Source of the DNA: Paraburkholderia fungorum
GTDB lineage: Bacteria > Pseudomonadota > Gammaproteobacteria > Burkholderiales > Burkholderiaceae
NCBI RefSeq assembly: GCF_003610895.1
Contig: NZ_MCAS01000010.1
Span: 62,001-126,000, forward strand
DNA length: 64,000 nt
Direction: 5' to 3'
The translations under genes were made by a program, and so were the position numbers. Below, piece by piece: positions 30,621 to 39,612 of this stretch. Numbering within the stretch: the first letter of the stretch is position 1; each line of letters opens with the position of its first letter. A model generated the notes under the pieces. The model did no database searches and was not told where the DNA came from. It saw only the letters and a program-made list of their open reading frames with translations.

Positions 30621-32186
30621 TTATGCGTCTTGCGCGGCGGCGTTCACGCGAAATGCGCTGACTGTGTCGCGCAAACGCCCCGCCTGATCCTGTAATGACG
30701 CAGCAGCAGCCGCGGCCTGTTCGACCAGCGCCGCATTCTGCTGGGTCACTTCGTCCATCTGCGTAACCGCGCGGCCCACTTGCGAAATGCCGCTGCTCTG
30801 CTCCTCGGACGCCGCCGCAATCTCGCCCATGATGTCGGTGACGCGCTGCACCGCCTGCAGAATTTCGCCCATCGTCATGCCGGCCTGCTGGACCAGTGTC
30901 GAGCCGTTATGCACGCGCTCCACCGAGGCGCCGATCAACTGCTTGATCTCCTTGGCCGCCGTTGCCGAGCGCTGCGCGAGGCTGCGCACTTCCCCGGCGA
31001 CAACCGCAAAACCGCGGCCTTGCTCGCCCGCGCGCGCGGCTTCGACCGCCGCGTTCAGCGCCAGAATATTGGTCTGAAACGCGATGCCTTCAATCACGCC
31101 GATGATGTCGGCGATCTGCCGCGAACTGTCGTTGATCTCACCCATGGTGCCGATCACGCGACTCACCACATCGTTGCCGCGCGTCGCGATTTCCGACGCA
31201 CTGTGCGCGAGACCGCTTGCCTGGCGCGCGTTGTCCGCGTTCTGCTTGACTGTCGCGGTGAGCTCTTCCATGCTCGCCGCAGTCTCCTGCAGCGAGGCCG
31301 CCTGCTGTTCGGTGCGCTGCGACAGATCGCCATTGCCGGCGGCGATCTGCTGGGTCGCCGAGGCAATCGATTCCGCCGAGTGGCGAATTTCGCCGATGGT
31401 CCGCTGCAAACGGTTCTGCATTTCGTGCATGGCCGCCATCATGCTGGTCTTGTCTTGCGCACGAACGTAGACCTCCTGCGTGAGATCGCCCTTGGCGATG
31501 CTCGCGGCCAAGCGCGCCGCCTGATCCGGCTCACCGCCCAGACTCGCGCGCACGTTGCGGATGATCAGCACCATTGCCAGCGAAATGATCGCGCCGATCA
31601 CCAGTACAACGAACAGATGACCCAGCAGCGTTTCATAGTAGACCGTGTCGATGTCCTTGATGAACACGCCACTCGTGATGTTCCAGTCCCATGGCGCGAA
31701 ACGCACCACGTAGCTGATTTTCGGCACGGCGGTTTCACTGTGCGGCAAGCGTCCACGATATTCCGCAAAGCCCTTGCCGCTCGCCTTGGCTGCGTCGACG
31801 ATCGTCACATACAGCAGCTTGCCGTCCGGGTCCTTGAAGTCGCCCACCGGCTTGCCGGTCATCTGCGGCAGCGTCGGGTGCATCAGCACGACCGGCTTCG
31901 AGTCCATCACGAACAGATAGCCGGATTCGCCGTAGCGCATCGTGGCGAGCCGGGCGAGCGCTTCGCGCTGTGCGTCGGCCTCGCTCATCTTGCCGCTCTG
32001 CGAAAGCGCGTAGTAGCCGTTCACGACGCCCTGCGCCGCCTCGACGAGGTTCACCATGCCCGCCTTGCGCTCGGCCAGCATCGTGCTGCGCGTTTCGACC
32101 GCGCTCCATAGCCCGACGCCCAGCAGCCCCAGCCAGACGAGCGCAAGCGACAGCCATAGTTTGCGATTCAAACTCATCCTGCTCAT
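30621..32186 (-). CDS. Methyl-accepting chemotaxis protein (sCache)
   Basis: 521-residue chemoreceptor. TM1 is at about residues 9-27 and TM2 at about 190-210. Between them is a single Cache sensor domain (about 35-185, with [19 protein letters not shown] and [16 protein letters not shown]). HAMP follows, then the cytoplasmic signalling tip with [43 protein letters not shown]. No C-terminal NWETF-type pentapeptide for CheR. The start [10 protein letters not shown] is preferred; a 40-residue upstream extension lacks a ribosome binding site. Ligand unknown; sCache_2 receptors commonly bind small organic acids. Confidence 0.93.
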   Translation of the reverse strand: MSRMSLNRKLWLSLALVWLGLLGVGLWSAVETRSTMLAERKAGMVNLVEAAQGVVNGYYALSQSGKMSEADAQREALARLATMRYGESGYLFVMDSKPVVLMHPTLPQMTGKPVGDFKDPDGKLLYVTIVDAAKASGKGFAEYRGRLPHSETAVPKISYVVRFAPWDWNITSGVFIKDIDTVYYETLLGHLFVVLVIGAIISLAMVLIIRNVRASLGGEPDQAARLAASIAKGDLTQEVYVRAQDKTSMMAAMHEMQNRLQRTIGEIRHSAESIASATQQIAAGNGDLSQRTEQQAASLQETAASMEELTATVKQNADNARQASGLAHSASEIATRGNDVVSRVIGTMGEINDSSRQIADIIGVIEGIAFQTNILALNAAVEAARAGEQGRGFAVVAGEVRSLAQRSATAAKEIKQLIGASVERVHNGSTLVQQAGMTMGEILQAVQRVTDIMGEIAAASEEQSSGISQVGRAVTQMDEVTQQNAALVEQAAAAAASLQDQAGRLRDTVSAFRVNAAAQDA

Positions 32187-32468
32187 TGTTGTGATCTCTC
32201 TCGTGTAATTCGTGTTCTGTTTGCGGACCGGTGTCGCCTCTGTCTCGCGCGATGCGAGCGCGCTGAAGGCCTGACGCGCAAACGATTGCCACAGGTATAT
32301 CGGCATGTCAGCCGCTCAACTTGAGGCAAGCTGTAAGGAAGCGATGGCAGGGAGAAAGCAACATGAGCCGGCATTGACGGTGCGCAACGAATCGCCCGGT
32401 GACGGATAAAATCGAAGGTCATTGCCCGCGAACGCATGCGGCCCAGCCATTCGCCTACGAGAACCCTC

Positions 32469-32759
32469 ATGTACGTCATCAATCTCATCTACACCGCATC
32501 GCTCGAAAGCGTCGACGACGCACTCGAAGCGCATCGTGCGTTTCTGACAAAGCACTTCGAATCGGGGGTGTTCGTGGCCGCCGGACCGAAAATACCGCGC
32601 GACGGCGGCATCATTCTGGCGGTGCGCATCGGGCGCGATGAGCTGGATGAGATTCTCGCCAGCGACCCGTTTGCCGAGCAGAAGCTCGCGCGTTACGAGG
32701 TGACGGAGTTCAGGGCGACGCGCATGGCGCCAGGAATGAATTTGCCGATGCCGGCTTGA
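32469..32759 (+). CDS. YciI family protein
   Basis: 96-residue member of the YciI/YCII fold (dimeric alpha+beta barrel). It begins MYVINLIYTASLESVDDALEAHRAFLTKHFESGVFVAAGPK, where the conserved His of the ExHxxFL segment and the GPK turn mark the family; the middle DPFAEQKLARYEVTEF also fits. Members act as small lyases, dehydrochlorinases or stress-related binding proteins; no specific reaction is assigned. It stands alone between the chemoreceptor (opposite strand) and the sco gene. Confidence 0.85.
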   Translation: MYVINLIYTASLESVDDALEAHRAFLTKHFESGVFVAAGPKIPRDGGIILAVRIGRDELDEILASDPFAEQKLARYEVTEFRATRMAPGMNLPMPA

Positions 32760-32825
32760 GGACTACTGCGAAGGAATTTGAATACGGGCGCACGGCAGAT
32801 GCACGCGCCCGTCTGCATCAGGCCA

Positions 32826-33455
32826 TCAATCGAGCAGCAGCTTGATATCGTGCACCCAGGGCGTAGCGCCCTGACCGTCGCGCGCGAACAGACGCAGCTT
32901 GCCGTCAGTGTCGAACACATAGCTCGCCGCCGTGTGGTCCATCGTGTAGCTATCCGGCGTCTTGCCCGGCACTTTCGCGTAGTAGACGCGGAAGTCTTTC
33001 GTGATCTTGGTAAGTTGCGCCTGGTCCGCCGGACGCAAGCCGACGAACGTCGGATTGAACGCCGGAACGTATTGCGCGAGCAGAGCCGGCGTGTCGCGGT
33101 CCGGATCGACGGTGACGAACAGCACCTGCACACGCTTCGCGTCTTCCGGGCCGAGCTGCTGAAGTGCTTGCGACAGCTCAGCCATCGTGGTCGGGCAGAC
33201 GTCCGGGCAGTGCGTGTAGCCGAAGAACAGCACCACCACCTTGCCCTTGTAATCCGCCATCGTGCGGATCTTGCCGGACGTGTCGGGCAGCGAGAAGTCG
33301 CTGCCGAATTGCGTGTTGCCGGTGATGTCCAGGTTCTGGAACGCCGGCGGCTGCTTGCCGCAGCCCGCCACCAGCAACGCGCCACCAAGTGCGCAGGCGA
33401 TCAGGGTGACACGCGCGGCGGCACGCGCCTTGCGCACAAAGCTTTGTTTAAGCAT
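32826..33455 (-). CDS. SCO1/SenC copper chaperone lipoprotein
   Basis: 209-residue membrane-anchored thioredoxin-fold protein with lipobox LLVAGC (Cys32). It has the copper ligands of the family: CxxxC as C83-PDV-C87 and His174 in YTMDHTAASYVFD. Sco proteins deliver copper to the CuA site of cytochrome oxidase subunit II. It is the last gene of the ctaA-ctaB-sco group, five bases after ctaB, consistent with oxidase assembly. Confidence 0.95.
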   Translation of the reverse strand: MLKQSFVRKARAAARVTLIACALGGALLVAGCGKQPPAFQNLDITGNTQFGSDFSLPDTSGKIRTMADYKGKVVVLFFGYTHCPDVCPTTMAELSQALQQLGPEDAKRVQVLFVTVDPDRDTPALLAQYVPAFNPTFVGLRPADQAQLTKITKDFRVYYAKVPGKTPDSYTMDHTAASYVFDTDGKLRLFARDGQGATPWVHDIKLLLD

Positions 33456-33460
33456 GGGTG

Positions 33461-34366
33461 TTACGCGCCGATCACGACGCGCGCATAGTGGTCGATCAAC
33501 AGCGCGGCGAACAGCACCGACAGATAGACGATCGAATAACGGAAAGTCTTGCGCGCCAGATCATCGGAATATTCCCGGTAGATCTTCCACGCATACGCGA
33601 GGAACACGGCGCCGAGCAACACGGCCGCCGTGAGGTACACCACGCCGCTCATGCCGGAGATGAACGGCATCATCGTGACCGCGAACAGGATCACGGTGTA
33701 CAGCAGAATATGCAGACGCGTGTACTTTTCGCCGTGCGTGTTCGGCAGCATCGGCAGGCCGGCGTTTTCGTAGTCTTTGCGGCGATACAGTGCGAGCGCC
33801 CAGAAATGCGGCGGCGTCCACACGAAAATGATCAGCACGAGAATCCATGCGTCGCCCGGCACGTGCCCGGTGACGGCGGCCCAGCCGAGTGCCGGCGGCA
33901 TTGCGCCAGACGCGCCGCCGATCACGATGTTCTGCGGCGTAGCCGGTTTGAGCAGCAGCGTATAGATGACCGCATAGCCAACGAAGGTGGCGAGCGTGAG
34001 CCACATGGTCAGCGGATTGGCGAATGTGTAGAGCGTCCACATGCCGAGGCCGCCGAGCACGGCCGAAAACAGCAGGATCTGCGTGGTGGTGATTTCGCCC
34101 CGCGCGGACGGCCGCCAGGATGTGCGGCGCATCTTCGCGTCGATCTTCTGTTCGACGAGGCAATTGATGGCGAACGCCGCACCCGCCAGCAGCCAGATGC
34201 CGACAGTGCCGCCGATCAGAACGGTCCACGGCACCATGCCGGGGGTCGACAGAAACATGCCGATGACTGCGCAGAACACAGCAAGCTGCGTGACGCGCGG
34301 CTTGGTCAGGGCAATGTACTGGGAGACCCGGCTACCGGGTGTTTGGGAGAGAGTTGTGCTGTCCAT
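33461..34366 (-). CDS. ctaB: Protoheme IX farnesyltransferase (heme O synthase)
   Basis: 301-residue UbiA-family membrane prenyltransferase that adds farnesyl to heme B to give heme O. It begins [19 protein letters not shown] with several transmembrane helices following. The prenyl-diphosphate motif is [15 protein letters not shown], i.e. the usual first Asp of NxxxDxxxD is Glu, a variant I recall in beta-proteobacterial CtaB. A second motif [15 protein letters not shown] is intact. It sits six bases after ctaA, the next enzyme of heme A synthesis. Confidence 0.95.
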   Translation of the reverse strand: MDSTTLSQTPGSRVSQYIALTKPRVTQLAVFCAVIGMFLSTPGMVPWTVLIGGTVGIWLLAGAAFAINCLVEQKIDAKMRRTSWRPSARGEITTTQILLFSAVLGGLGMWTLYTFANPLTMWLTLATFVGYAVIYTLLLKPATPQNIVIGGASGAMPPALGWAAVTGHVPGDAWILVLIIFVWTPPHFWALALYRRKDYENAGLPMLPNTHGEKYTRLHILLYTVILFAVTMMPFISGMSGVVYLTAAVLLGAVFLAYAWKIYREYSDDLARKTFRYSIVYLSVLFAALLIDHYARVVIGA

Positions 34367-34372
34367 GTGGGG

Positions 34373-35482
34373 TCACGCTGGCGCGGCATCGCGCGCAGGC
34401 AACACGGCGCGGCCGGGACGGCTATAAGCGATCCGAAAGTTTAACATAACGAGCAAAAGCAGCAGGATTGCGGCCCCCCCGTTATGCGCGACAGCAATGG
34501 GCAACGGCCATTGCAGGACAATGTTCGACAAACCGGTCATGAACTGGATCAGCACCACCAGCAACACGCCGTTGGCCGGGCGCCGCAGCGACTCGAAACG
34601 GCGCAGCTTCAGCGCCAGCCACGCCAGGTATGCGACCACGACAATCGCGAAGGTGCGATGGGTCCAGTGGATCGCGACCAGCGCATCTTGCGTGATCATG
34701 TCGCCGTCGCCGGTCATGCCGAGTGCACGCCACAAATGGAAGCCGTGCGCGAAGTCCATCGGCGGAACCCATTGGCCGTTGCAGGTCGGGAAGTCGGTGC
34801 AGGCGAGCACTGCGTAGTTGGTGCTCACCCAGCCGCCCAACGCGATCTGCACGACCAGCAGCACTAGACCGGCGATTGCGGCCGCACGCCAGCGCGCGGC
34901 CTCGGGTTCATAGGCCGGCAGCGGCGTTTGGCGTGCGGCCAGCCAGCCGAGCGTGCCGAGCAACGCGAGGCCGAGCAGCAAATGGGTTGTCACGATGATC
35001 GGTTGCAACTTCATGGTCACCGTCCACGCGCCGAAGGCGCCCTGCACGAGAATCAGCAGCAACAGCGAAGTCGGCCACCACGGCGACACATGCAGCGGAC
35101 GGCGCTTGATGCGCGCCGTCCAGGCGATCAAGGTTTGCGCGATGATCAGCACGCCGATCGCCATCGCGAAGTAACGGTGGATCATCTCGATCCAGGCCTT
35201 GGTCATGCTGACGGGGCCGGTCGGCATCAATTGATGCGCGGCGGTGATCGCGGCGTGCGCGATGAACGGCGACGACGTGCCATAGCACCCCGGCCAGTCC
35301 GGGCAGCCGAGACCGGAGTCGGTGAGGCGCGTGAAGCCGCCGAACATCACGAGGTCAAGCGTCAGGAAAGTGGTGAGCCACACCAGCTTGCGGAATTTGT
35401 TGTCGTCGGCCTTAACCCACACATAGGACAGCGGCAACAACGCGATACACAAGCCGATCAGGGCCAATTGCAGTACGAACAT
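34373..35482 (-). CDS. ctaA: Heme A synthase CtaA/COX15
   Basis: 369-residue polytopic membrane protein that oxidises heme O to heme A for the aa3 oxidase. Conserved His segments are visible: EMIHRYFAMAIGV, VTTHLLLGLALLG, VAIHWTHRTFAIVV and VAHNGGAAILLLLLV. The external-loop sequence GFTRLTDSGLGCPDWPGCYG with paired Cys is typical of COX15-type enzymes. 22 bases after the SCO-like gene and 6 before ctaB, so clearly one transcript. Confidence 0.95.
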   Translation of the reverse strand: MFVLQLALIGLCIALLPLSYVWVKADDNKFRKLVWLTTFLTLDLVMFGGFTRLTDSGLGCPDWPGCYGTSSPFIAHAAITAAHQLMPTGPVSMTKAWIEMIHRYFAMAIGVLIIAQTLIAWTARIKRRPLHVSPWWPTSLLLLILVQGAFGAWTVTMKLQPIIVTTHLLLGLALLGTLGWLAARQTPLPAYEPEAARWRAAAIAGLVLLVVQIALGGWVSTNYAVLACTDFPTCNGQWVPPMDFAHGFHLWRALGMTGDGDMITQDALVAIHWTHRTFAIVVVAYLAWLALKLRRFESLRRPANGVLLVVLIQFMTGLSNIVLQWPLPIAVAHNGGAAILLLLLVMLNFRIAYSRPGRAVLPARDAAPA

Positions 35483-35504
35483 CTTTCTTACCCTGGTTGC
35501 GGCG

Positions 35505-36167
35505 TCAGCCGATCCTCGACCATTTGAGCAGCTTGGTCAGATCACCCTTGATCTTGCTGGGGTTCGGATCTTTCGGAAAACGCATCATCAGATTGCCATT
35601 CGGATCGACCAGGTAGATGTGGTCGGTGAGCTGGGTGCCGGTGTCGGCCGGCAGCCATGCGGACACCTGCGCCGGGTTGGCGATCAGCATGTCGGTGTCG
35701 GGATAGGCCTTTTGTATCACGTCGGACACGTTGCCTGCATCGGTGCGCAGCCACACTTCAACGACGCGCTCACGTTCCGGGCCCTGAGCTGCGCGGATTT
35801 GTCGCATGAAGTACAGCTTGGTGGCGCAAGCTTTGTCGCACGCGCTGTTGTCGACGGAGATCATCAGCCAGTGGCCGCGTAGCGACGCGAGCTTGAGCGG
35901 CTTGCCGTCTTCACCCGTCACGACGATCGATTCGGGAATCGGCCGCTGCGGTTCGATCAGCGTGCCGTAGTTCGTGCTGCCGCCTGCCGGCTTGACCACG
36001 TAATAGACGAAGTACGACACGGCTATCGGTGCGGCGCAGATAACCGCCAGCAACAGCAGCATCCAGCGGCCACGCTTCCACGATCCCACGCCATTGGGTT
36101 GACCTGCCATCACTTTCGGAGCTGCGGGTTTGCCGGCTTGCGGCGAACGGGGAGATTGCGTCGACAC
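35505..36167 (-). CDS. SCO-like membrane-anchored thioredoxin-fold protein
   Basis: 220-residue protein with an N-terminal transmembrane anchor (about residues 34-58) and a periplasmic domain. The domain keeps a CxxxC pair (C110-DKA-C114) and a His (H183) before YLVDPNGNLMMRF, the same layout as the copper ligands of SCO1. Overall similarity to the sco gene at 32.8 kb is low. Homologues are sometimes labelled as cytochrome oxidase subunits, but nothing here suggests an oxidase subunit; copper or thiol-redox assembly factor for the aa3 oxidase is the better inference. Lies between SURF1 and ctaA, co-directional with both. Confidence 0.75.
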   Translation of the reverse strand: MSTQSPRSPQAGKPAAPKVMAGQPNGVGSWKRGRWMLLLLAVICAAPIAVSYFVYYVVKPAGGSTNYGTLIEPQRPIPESIVVTGEDGKPLKLASLRGHWLMISVDNSACDKACATKLYFMRQIRAAQGPERERVVEVWLRTDAGNVSDVIQKAYPDTDMLIANPAQVSAWLPADTGTQLTDHIYLVDPNGNLMMRFPKDPNPSKIKGDLTKLLKWSRIG

Positions 36168-36239
36168 TACAGGACCTCTTTCAGAAATAGCGCGGCTTCG
36201 GGGCCCTTGTTCGGGGTACGGGAAACCACAGGCAATGCA

Positions 36240-36956
36240 TTACACGCTCTGCGCGTGCTCTTTCTTTGCGGCACGGCGCGCGGCGTACAGGCCGAAAACG
36301 AAGGCCGCGGCCGCCATGCCCCACCACTGGAACATGTAGCCATAGTTGCGTTCAACACCGCTCGTCGGCGCCGGCCAGTCGCGCACCAGCTTGTCGCCGT
36401 CGTCGCTCAACTGCTGGATCACGAACGATTGCAACGGCAGACCGGTTTCCGCAGCGTAGGCCGCCGTATCCAGATTCTGGCGGATCATCTGATGCGCGGC
36501 CGAGCCGCCCTGCCCCAACTCGAAAGCACGCGAGGCGTCGGCACGCGCAATGCCTTCGATTTCGATCTCGCCTTGCGGCGTGGTGTACGGCGCGATGGTT
36601 TCGCGATTGCTGGTGTTGCGCGGCAGCCAGCCGCGATTGACCAGCACATACCCGCCGCCGGTCAGTTTAAAAGGCATCACGACATAAAAGCCCGGCTGAT
36701 CGTTATACGGGCGATTGTCCAGATAGACGACTTTGTCCGCGACGAAACTGCCACGCGCTTTCACGCGATGAAATTCGATGTCCTTCAGTTCGACCGGCGT
36801 AGCACTGACCGGCAGAGCCGGCGCGTCTTCGAACTGCGTGATCTGCGCTTCGAGCGCTTCCTTCTGGTGGGCGCGGTCGCGCTGCCAGAAACCGAGCCGC
36901 ACCGTCACCACGATAACCAGCAGAATCAACAGCGCAGGAACCAGGCGGAACTTCAT
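36240..36956 (-). CDS. SURF1 family oxidase assembly protein
   Basis: 238-residue inner-membrane protein with an N-terminal helix (RLVPALLILLVIVVTVRLGFW) and a C-terminal helix (YGYMFQWWGMAAAAFVFGLYA), the two-helix SURF1 layout. The motifs LGFWQRDRA near the N-terminus and VNRGWLPRN in the middle confirm the family. SURF1 assists heme A insertion into oxidase subunit I. ATG at 36956 is chosen because GGAG lies eight bases upstream; a GTG three codons earlier overlaps that site. Confidence 0.9.
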   Translation of the reverse strand: MKFRLVPALLILLVIVVTVRLGFWQRDRAHQKEALEAQITQFEDAPALPVSATPVELKDIEFHRVKARGSFVADKVVYLDNRPYNDQPGFYVVMPFKLTGGGYVLVNRGWLPRNTSNRETIAPYTTPQGEIEIEGIARADASRAFELGQGGSAAHQMIRQNLDTAAYAAETGLPLQSFVIQQLSDDGDKLVRDWPAPTSGVERNYGYMFQWWGMAAAAFVFGLYAARRAAKKEHAQSV

Positions 36957-37067
36957 CAGACGCACTCCGCCGTCTCTTGCGGCCTCGCCTGGAAGCTGCG
37001 GCAGACGCCAGCGCGCGGTGCGATAATAAACGTCTTGCCTCTGCGCTTTCTGGTTTCAGTTGGTTCC

Positions 37068-37277
37068 ATGCACATTCTCGTTCCCATCGCCTTTGTCCTG
37101 ATCATCGCCAGCATGGTGTCGGCGCTGTATTTCATGATGCATGACAAGGGCAAAACCAAGCGGATGGTTTGGTCACTCGCCACACGGGTGGGCCTATCGA
37201 TCTCGCTGTTCCTGTTCATCCTGTTCGCTCACTGGATGGGCTGGATTCAGTCGACCGGTATTCCTTACGGACGTTGA
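37068..37277 (+). CDS. Twin-transmembrane protein (DUF2909)
   Basis: 69-residue protein with two transmembrane helices (residues 3-23, VPIAFVLIIASMVSALYFM, and about 42-60, LSISLFLFILFAHWMGW) joined by a basic loop (HDKGKTKRM). Matches the DUF2909 family of small proteins found beside cytochrome oxidase genes. It is the only plus-strand gene inside the minus-strand cox cluster, divergent from SURF1. Function unknown; an oxidase assembly role is plausible from location. Confidence 0.75.
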   Translation: MHILVPIAFVLIIASMVSALYFMMHDKGKTKRMVWSLATRVGLSISLFLFILFAHWMGWIQSTGIPYGR

Positions 37278-37316
37278 GTCCGCCGGAAAGCGCATCAGTT
37301 ACCAGACACACCAAAC

Positions 37317-37348
37317 AAAACGCCGCCCTGACAGGGTCGAGGGCGGCG
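37317..37348 (-). terminator. Terminator of coxC
   Basis: On the minus strand CGCCGCCCT (37348-37340) pairs with AGGGCGGCG (37329-37321), then TTTTGTTT follows. A second 9-base hairpin, CCGGAAACC/GGTTTCCGG (37418-37439), lies between it and the coxC stop. Confidence 0.85.
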
Positions 37349-37461
37349 CTGCATAACTTGCGTACTGCTCGTGCGCCACGCCCCTGAAAAGCGCTGCGCG
37401 AATGGCCTGCACGCATTCCGGAAACCGGCTGGTTTCCGGTACGCAGGCAGGCCAGACTGCG

Positions 37462-38319
37462 TTACAGCCAGTACACGACGACGTACAGCCCAAGCCACAC
37501 GACGTCCACAAAGTGCCAGTACCACGCGGCGCCTTCGAATGCAAAGTGATGTTCCGCCGTGAAGTGGCCGCGAATCATCCGCACCAGCACCACAGCCAGC
37601 ATCGTGCCGCCCAGGAACACGTGGAAACCGTGGAAGCCTGTGAGCAGGAAGAACGTCGAACCATAGACCCCCGAGGACAGCGTCAGGTTCAGTTCGTTAT
37701 ACGCGTGGAAATACTCGAAACCTTGCAGGAACAGGAAGCAGACGCCCAGCACCAGGGTGGCCGCCAGCCAGATGATCGCTTTCTTGCGGTGATCTTCACG
37801 CAGCGCGTGGTGCGAAACCGTCAACGTCGCGCCGGACGACAGCAGCAACGCCGTGTTGATGGTCGGCACCGGCCACGGTTGCATCGACTTGAAGGTCGAG
37901 ACCAGCGCTGCCGGACCGTTGTTCGGCCACACCGCCGAGAAATCCGGCCAGATCAGCTTGTAGTCGAGACTGCCGAGCTGATGCAGCGCGATTTCGCGTG
38001 CATAGAACAGCGCACCGAAGAACGCGCCAAAGAACATGACTTCGGAGAAGATGAACCAGCTCATGCTCCAGCGGTACGACTTGTCGACGTTCTTGCCGTA
38101 CATGCCGCCCTCGGATTCCGCGATCGCGTCGCCGAACCAGTGCCACAACGTATACAGCAGCCACAGCAGGCCGACGACGACGCCGAGCGGTGCCAATTCG
38201 TGGTCGTTGATCCAGGCCGCAAGCGATCCGAGCATGACCAGCAACCCGACAGCGGCGCTGATCGGATGCCGCGACGGATGCGGTACGAAATAGTACGGGC
38301 TCTCGTTTTGACCGCTCAT
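37462..38319 (-). CDS. coxC: Cytochrome c oxidase subunit III
   Basis: 285-residue seven-helix subunit III of the aa3 oxidase. Diagnostic stretches: SWFIFSEVMFFGAFFGALFYAR, NTALLLSSGATLTVSHHAL, GFEYFHAYNELNLTLSSGVYGSTFFLLTGFHGFHVFLGGTM, and the C-terminal EGAAWYWHFVDVVWLGLYVVVYW with the conserved WHFVD. Length is normal for the proteobacterial protein. Last of the coxB-coxA-ctaG-coxC series. Confidence 0.97.
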   Translation of the reverse strand: MSGQNESPYYFVPHPSRHPISAAVGLLVMLGSLAAWINDHELAPLGVVVGLLWLLYTLWHWFGDAIAESEGGMYGKNVDKSYRWSMSWFIFSEVMFFGAFFGALFYAREIALHQLGSLDYKLIWPDFSAVWPNNGPAALVSTFKSMQPWPVPTINTALLLSSGATLTVSHHALREDHRKKAIIWLAATLVLGVCFLFLQGFEYFHAYNELNLTLSSGVYGSTFFLLTGFHGFHVFLGGTMLAVVLVRMIRGHFTAEHHFAFEGAAWYWHFVDVVWLGLYVVVYWL

Positions 38320-38451
38320 TCTTGATTCTCCACTTCAGTCCAGTTGTTCCGGAATCTCCGGCTGTATCTTCGGCGGCGCGTCGATACCGCACCGCTTCAC
38401 TCTAATTCGTGGGCTCTGCTGCGCCCCGTACTACGCGTGAGCCCGGAGGCC

Positions 38452-38661
38452 TCAGCCCACCACCGCCCGCACGATCAGGATCAGCACGCCGATAAAAATG
38501 GCCGCGCTGATCAAGGCCGCCACGATCACATGCAGCGGGTTCAGCTGCGTGGCATCCGCTTCCAGATCACGACGCTTGCGCACCCCGAAAAACGACCAGA
38601 ACACGGCTTTCATCGACTGGCCGAAACTGCTCTTGCGTGGGGTGCCGCTGTTATCGCTCAT
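38452..38661 (-). CDS. DUF2970 small membrane protein
   Basis: 69-residue protein: a short soluble part (SSFGQSMKAVFWSFFGVRKRRDLEADATQLNP) and one C-terminal transmembrane helix (HVIVAALISAAIFIGVLILIV). The SFFGVRK and NPLHVI segments are the DUF2970 signature. It is always or often found between ctaG and coxC in this bacterial group, suggesting an accessory role in oxidase assembly. Start at 38661 (MSDNSGT) is chosen over an extension reaching into ctaG. Confidence 0.8.
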   Translation of the reverse strand: MSDNSGTPRKSSFGQSMKAVFWSFFGVRKRRDLEADATQLNPLHVIVAALISAAIFIGVLILIVRAVVG

Positions 38662-38694
38662 TACGTCTTCTTCCTTCGCCCGCGGCACAAACCG

Positions 38695-39309
38695 TCAGGC
38701 GGGATTGGCGGTGGTTGCCGCCGTATTGGCCGTGGGTGACGTGCTTGTGGCCGTCGCCGCTGCCGGCGTATTCAATTCGAAGAACGTGTACGACAACGTG
38801 ATCGTTTTCACATCCTTCGGCAACTTCGGATCGACCACGAACACCACTGGCAGCCGCTTCGTCTGATTCGCCGTCAAAGTCTGCTGCGTAAAGCAAAAAC
38901 ACTCGATCTTCTTGAAGTACTCGGTGGCCTGCTTCGGCGCGTAGCTCGGAATGGCTTGCGCCTGAATCGTGCGCGCCTGTTCGTTGCTGACCTCGTACAT
39001 CACGGTCGTCACCTCGCCCGGATGCACGTCGAGACTACGTTGCTCCGGCTTGAAACCCAGCGGGCCGCGCGCGTTCGCATCGAACTCGATCGAAATCGTG
39101 CGGCTCATGTCGACCTGCGTATTCTTCGCCTCACGCACCGTTGCATCACGCTGCACGAGGTTGTTGATGCCGGTGATCTGGCAGATCGCCCGATACATCG
39201 GCACCAGCGCAAAACCGAAACCGAACATCATCAACGCGACGATGAACAGCTTGATCAGCATCGAACGGTTAAAAGAGCGATCGGCCTGAGCCGGCGGTTG
39301 CGTCGACAT
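38695..39309 (-). CDS. ctaG: Cytochrome c oxidase assembly protein CtaG (Cox11)
   Basis: 204-residue Cox11-type copper chaperone for the CuB site of subunit I. One N-terminal transmembrane helix (about 18-38) precedes a periplasmic immunoglobulin-like domain. The copper motif is C137-F-C139-F in IECFCFTQQ, and MYRAICQITGINN follows the helix. The C-terminus ends in a low-complexity Ala/Thr tail. Between the small assembly gene and DUF2970, 33-43 base gaps. Confidence 0.95.
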   Translation of the reverse strand: MSTQPPAQADRSFNRSMLIKLFIVALMMFGFGFALVPMYRAICQITGINNLVQRDATVREAKNTQVDMSRTISIEFDANARGPLGFKPEQRSLDVHPGEVTTVMYEVSNEQARTIQAQAIPSYAPKQATEYFKKIECFCFTQQTLTANQTKRLPVVFVVDPKLPKDVKTITLSYTFFELNTPAAATATSTSPTANTAATTANPA

Positions 39310-39352
39310 CTCAATCCTCAACAGACCTGCAAATCAGACCTGGACCGCCGCG

Positions 39353-39487
39353 TCAGGCGAACCAGCACTGCTTGATGATGACGCTCGCGAAAAAGACCGC
39401 GGCGATGGCAAGCATCACAAAACCTATCCGCCGGTTGCCCGCGCGAATCTGCTCGGGTGTACGCCTTTCTTGAGGATTGCGCGTCAT
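39353..39487 (-). CDS. Cytochrome oxidase small assembly protein
   Basis: A 44-codon gene: MTRNPQERRTPEQIRAGNRR then one transmembrane helix (IGFVMLAIAAVFFASVII) and KQCWFA. It is the tiny single-helix protein regularly found between coxA and ctaG in beta-proteobacteria. Read directly from the minus strand; ATG at 39487, TGA at 39353-39355. Function presumed in oxidase assembly. Confidence 0.82.
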   Translation of the reverse strand: MTRNPQERRTPEQIRAGNRRIGFVMLAIAAVFFASVIIKQCWFA

Positions 39488-39612
39488 GCTCGACTTTCTG
39501 AATACTTTCGTAACTACAGGGTGCCGCCACCGCTCGCGTGGCTGCCCGGTTCGGACGGCGGCTTATCCACTTCTGTGCCGCTGCCTGAACCGGCAACCTC
39601 GCTGAACCGCTA

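Noticed and set aside
35505..36167. Cytochrome c oxidase subunit I annotation
   Set aside because: Only one transmembrane helix, no heme or CuB histidine motifs; a thioredoxin/SCO-like protein instead.
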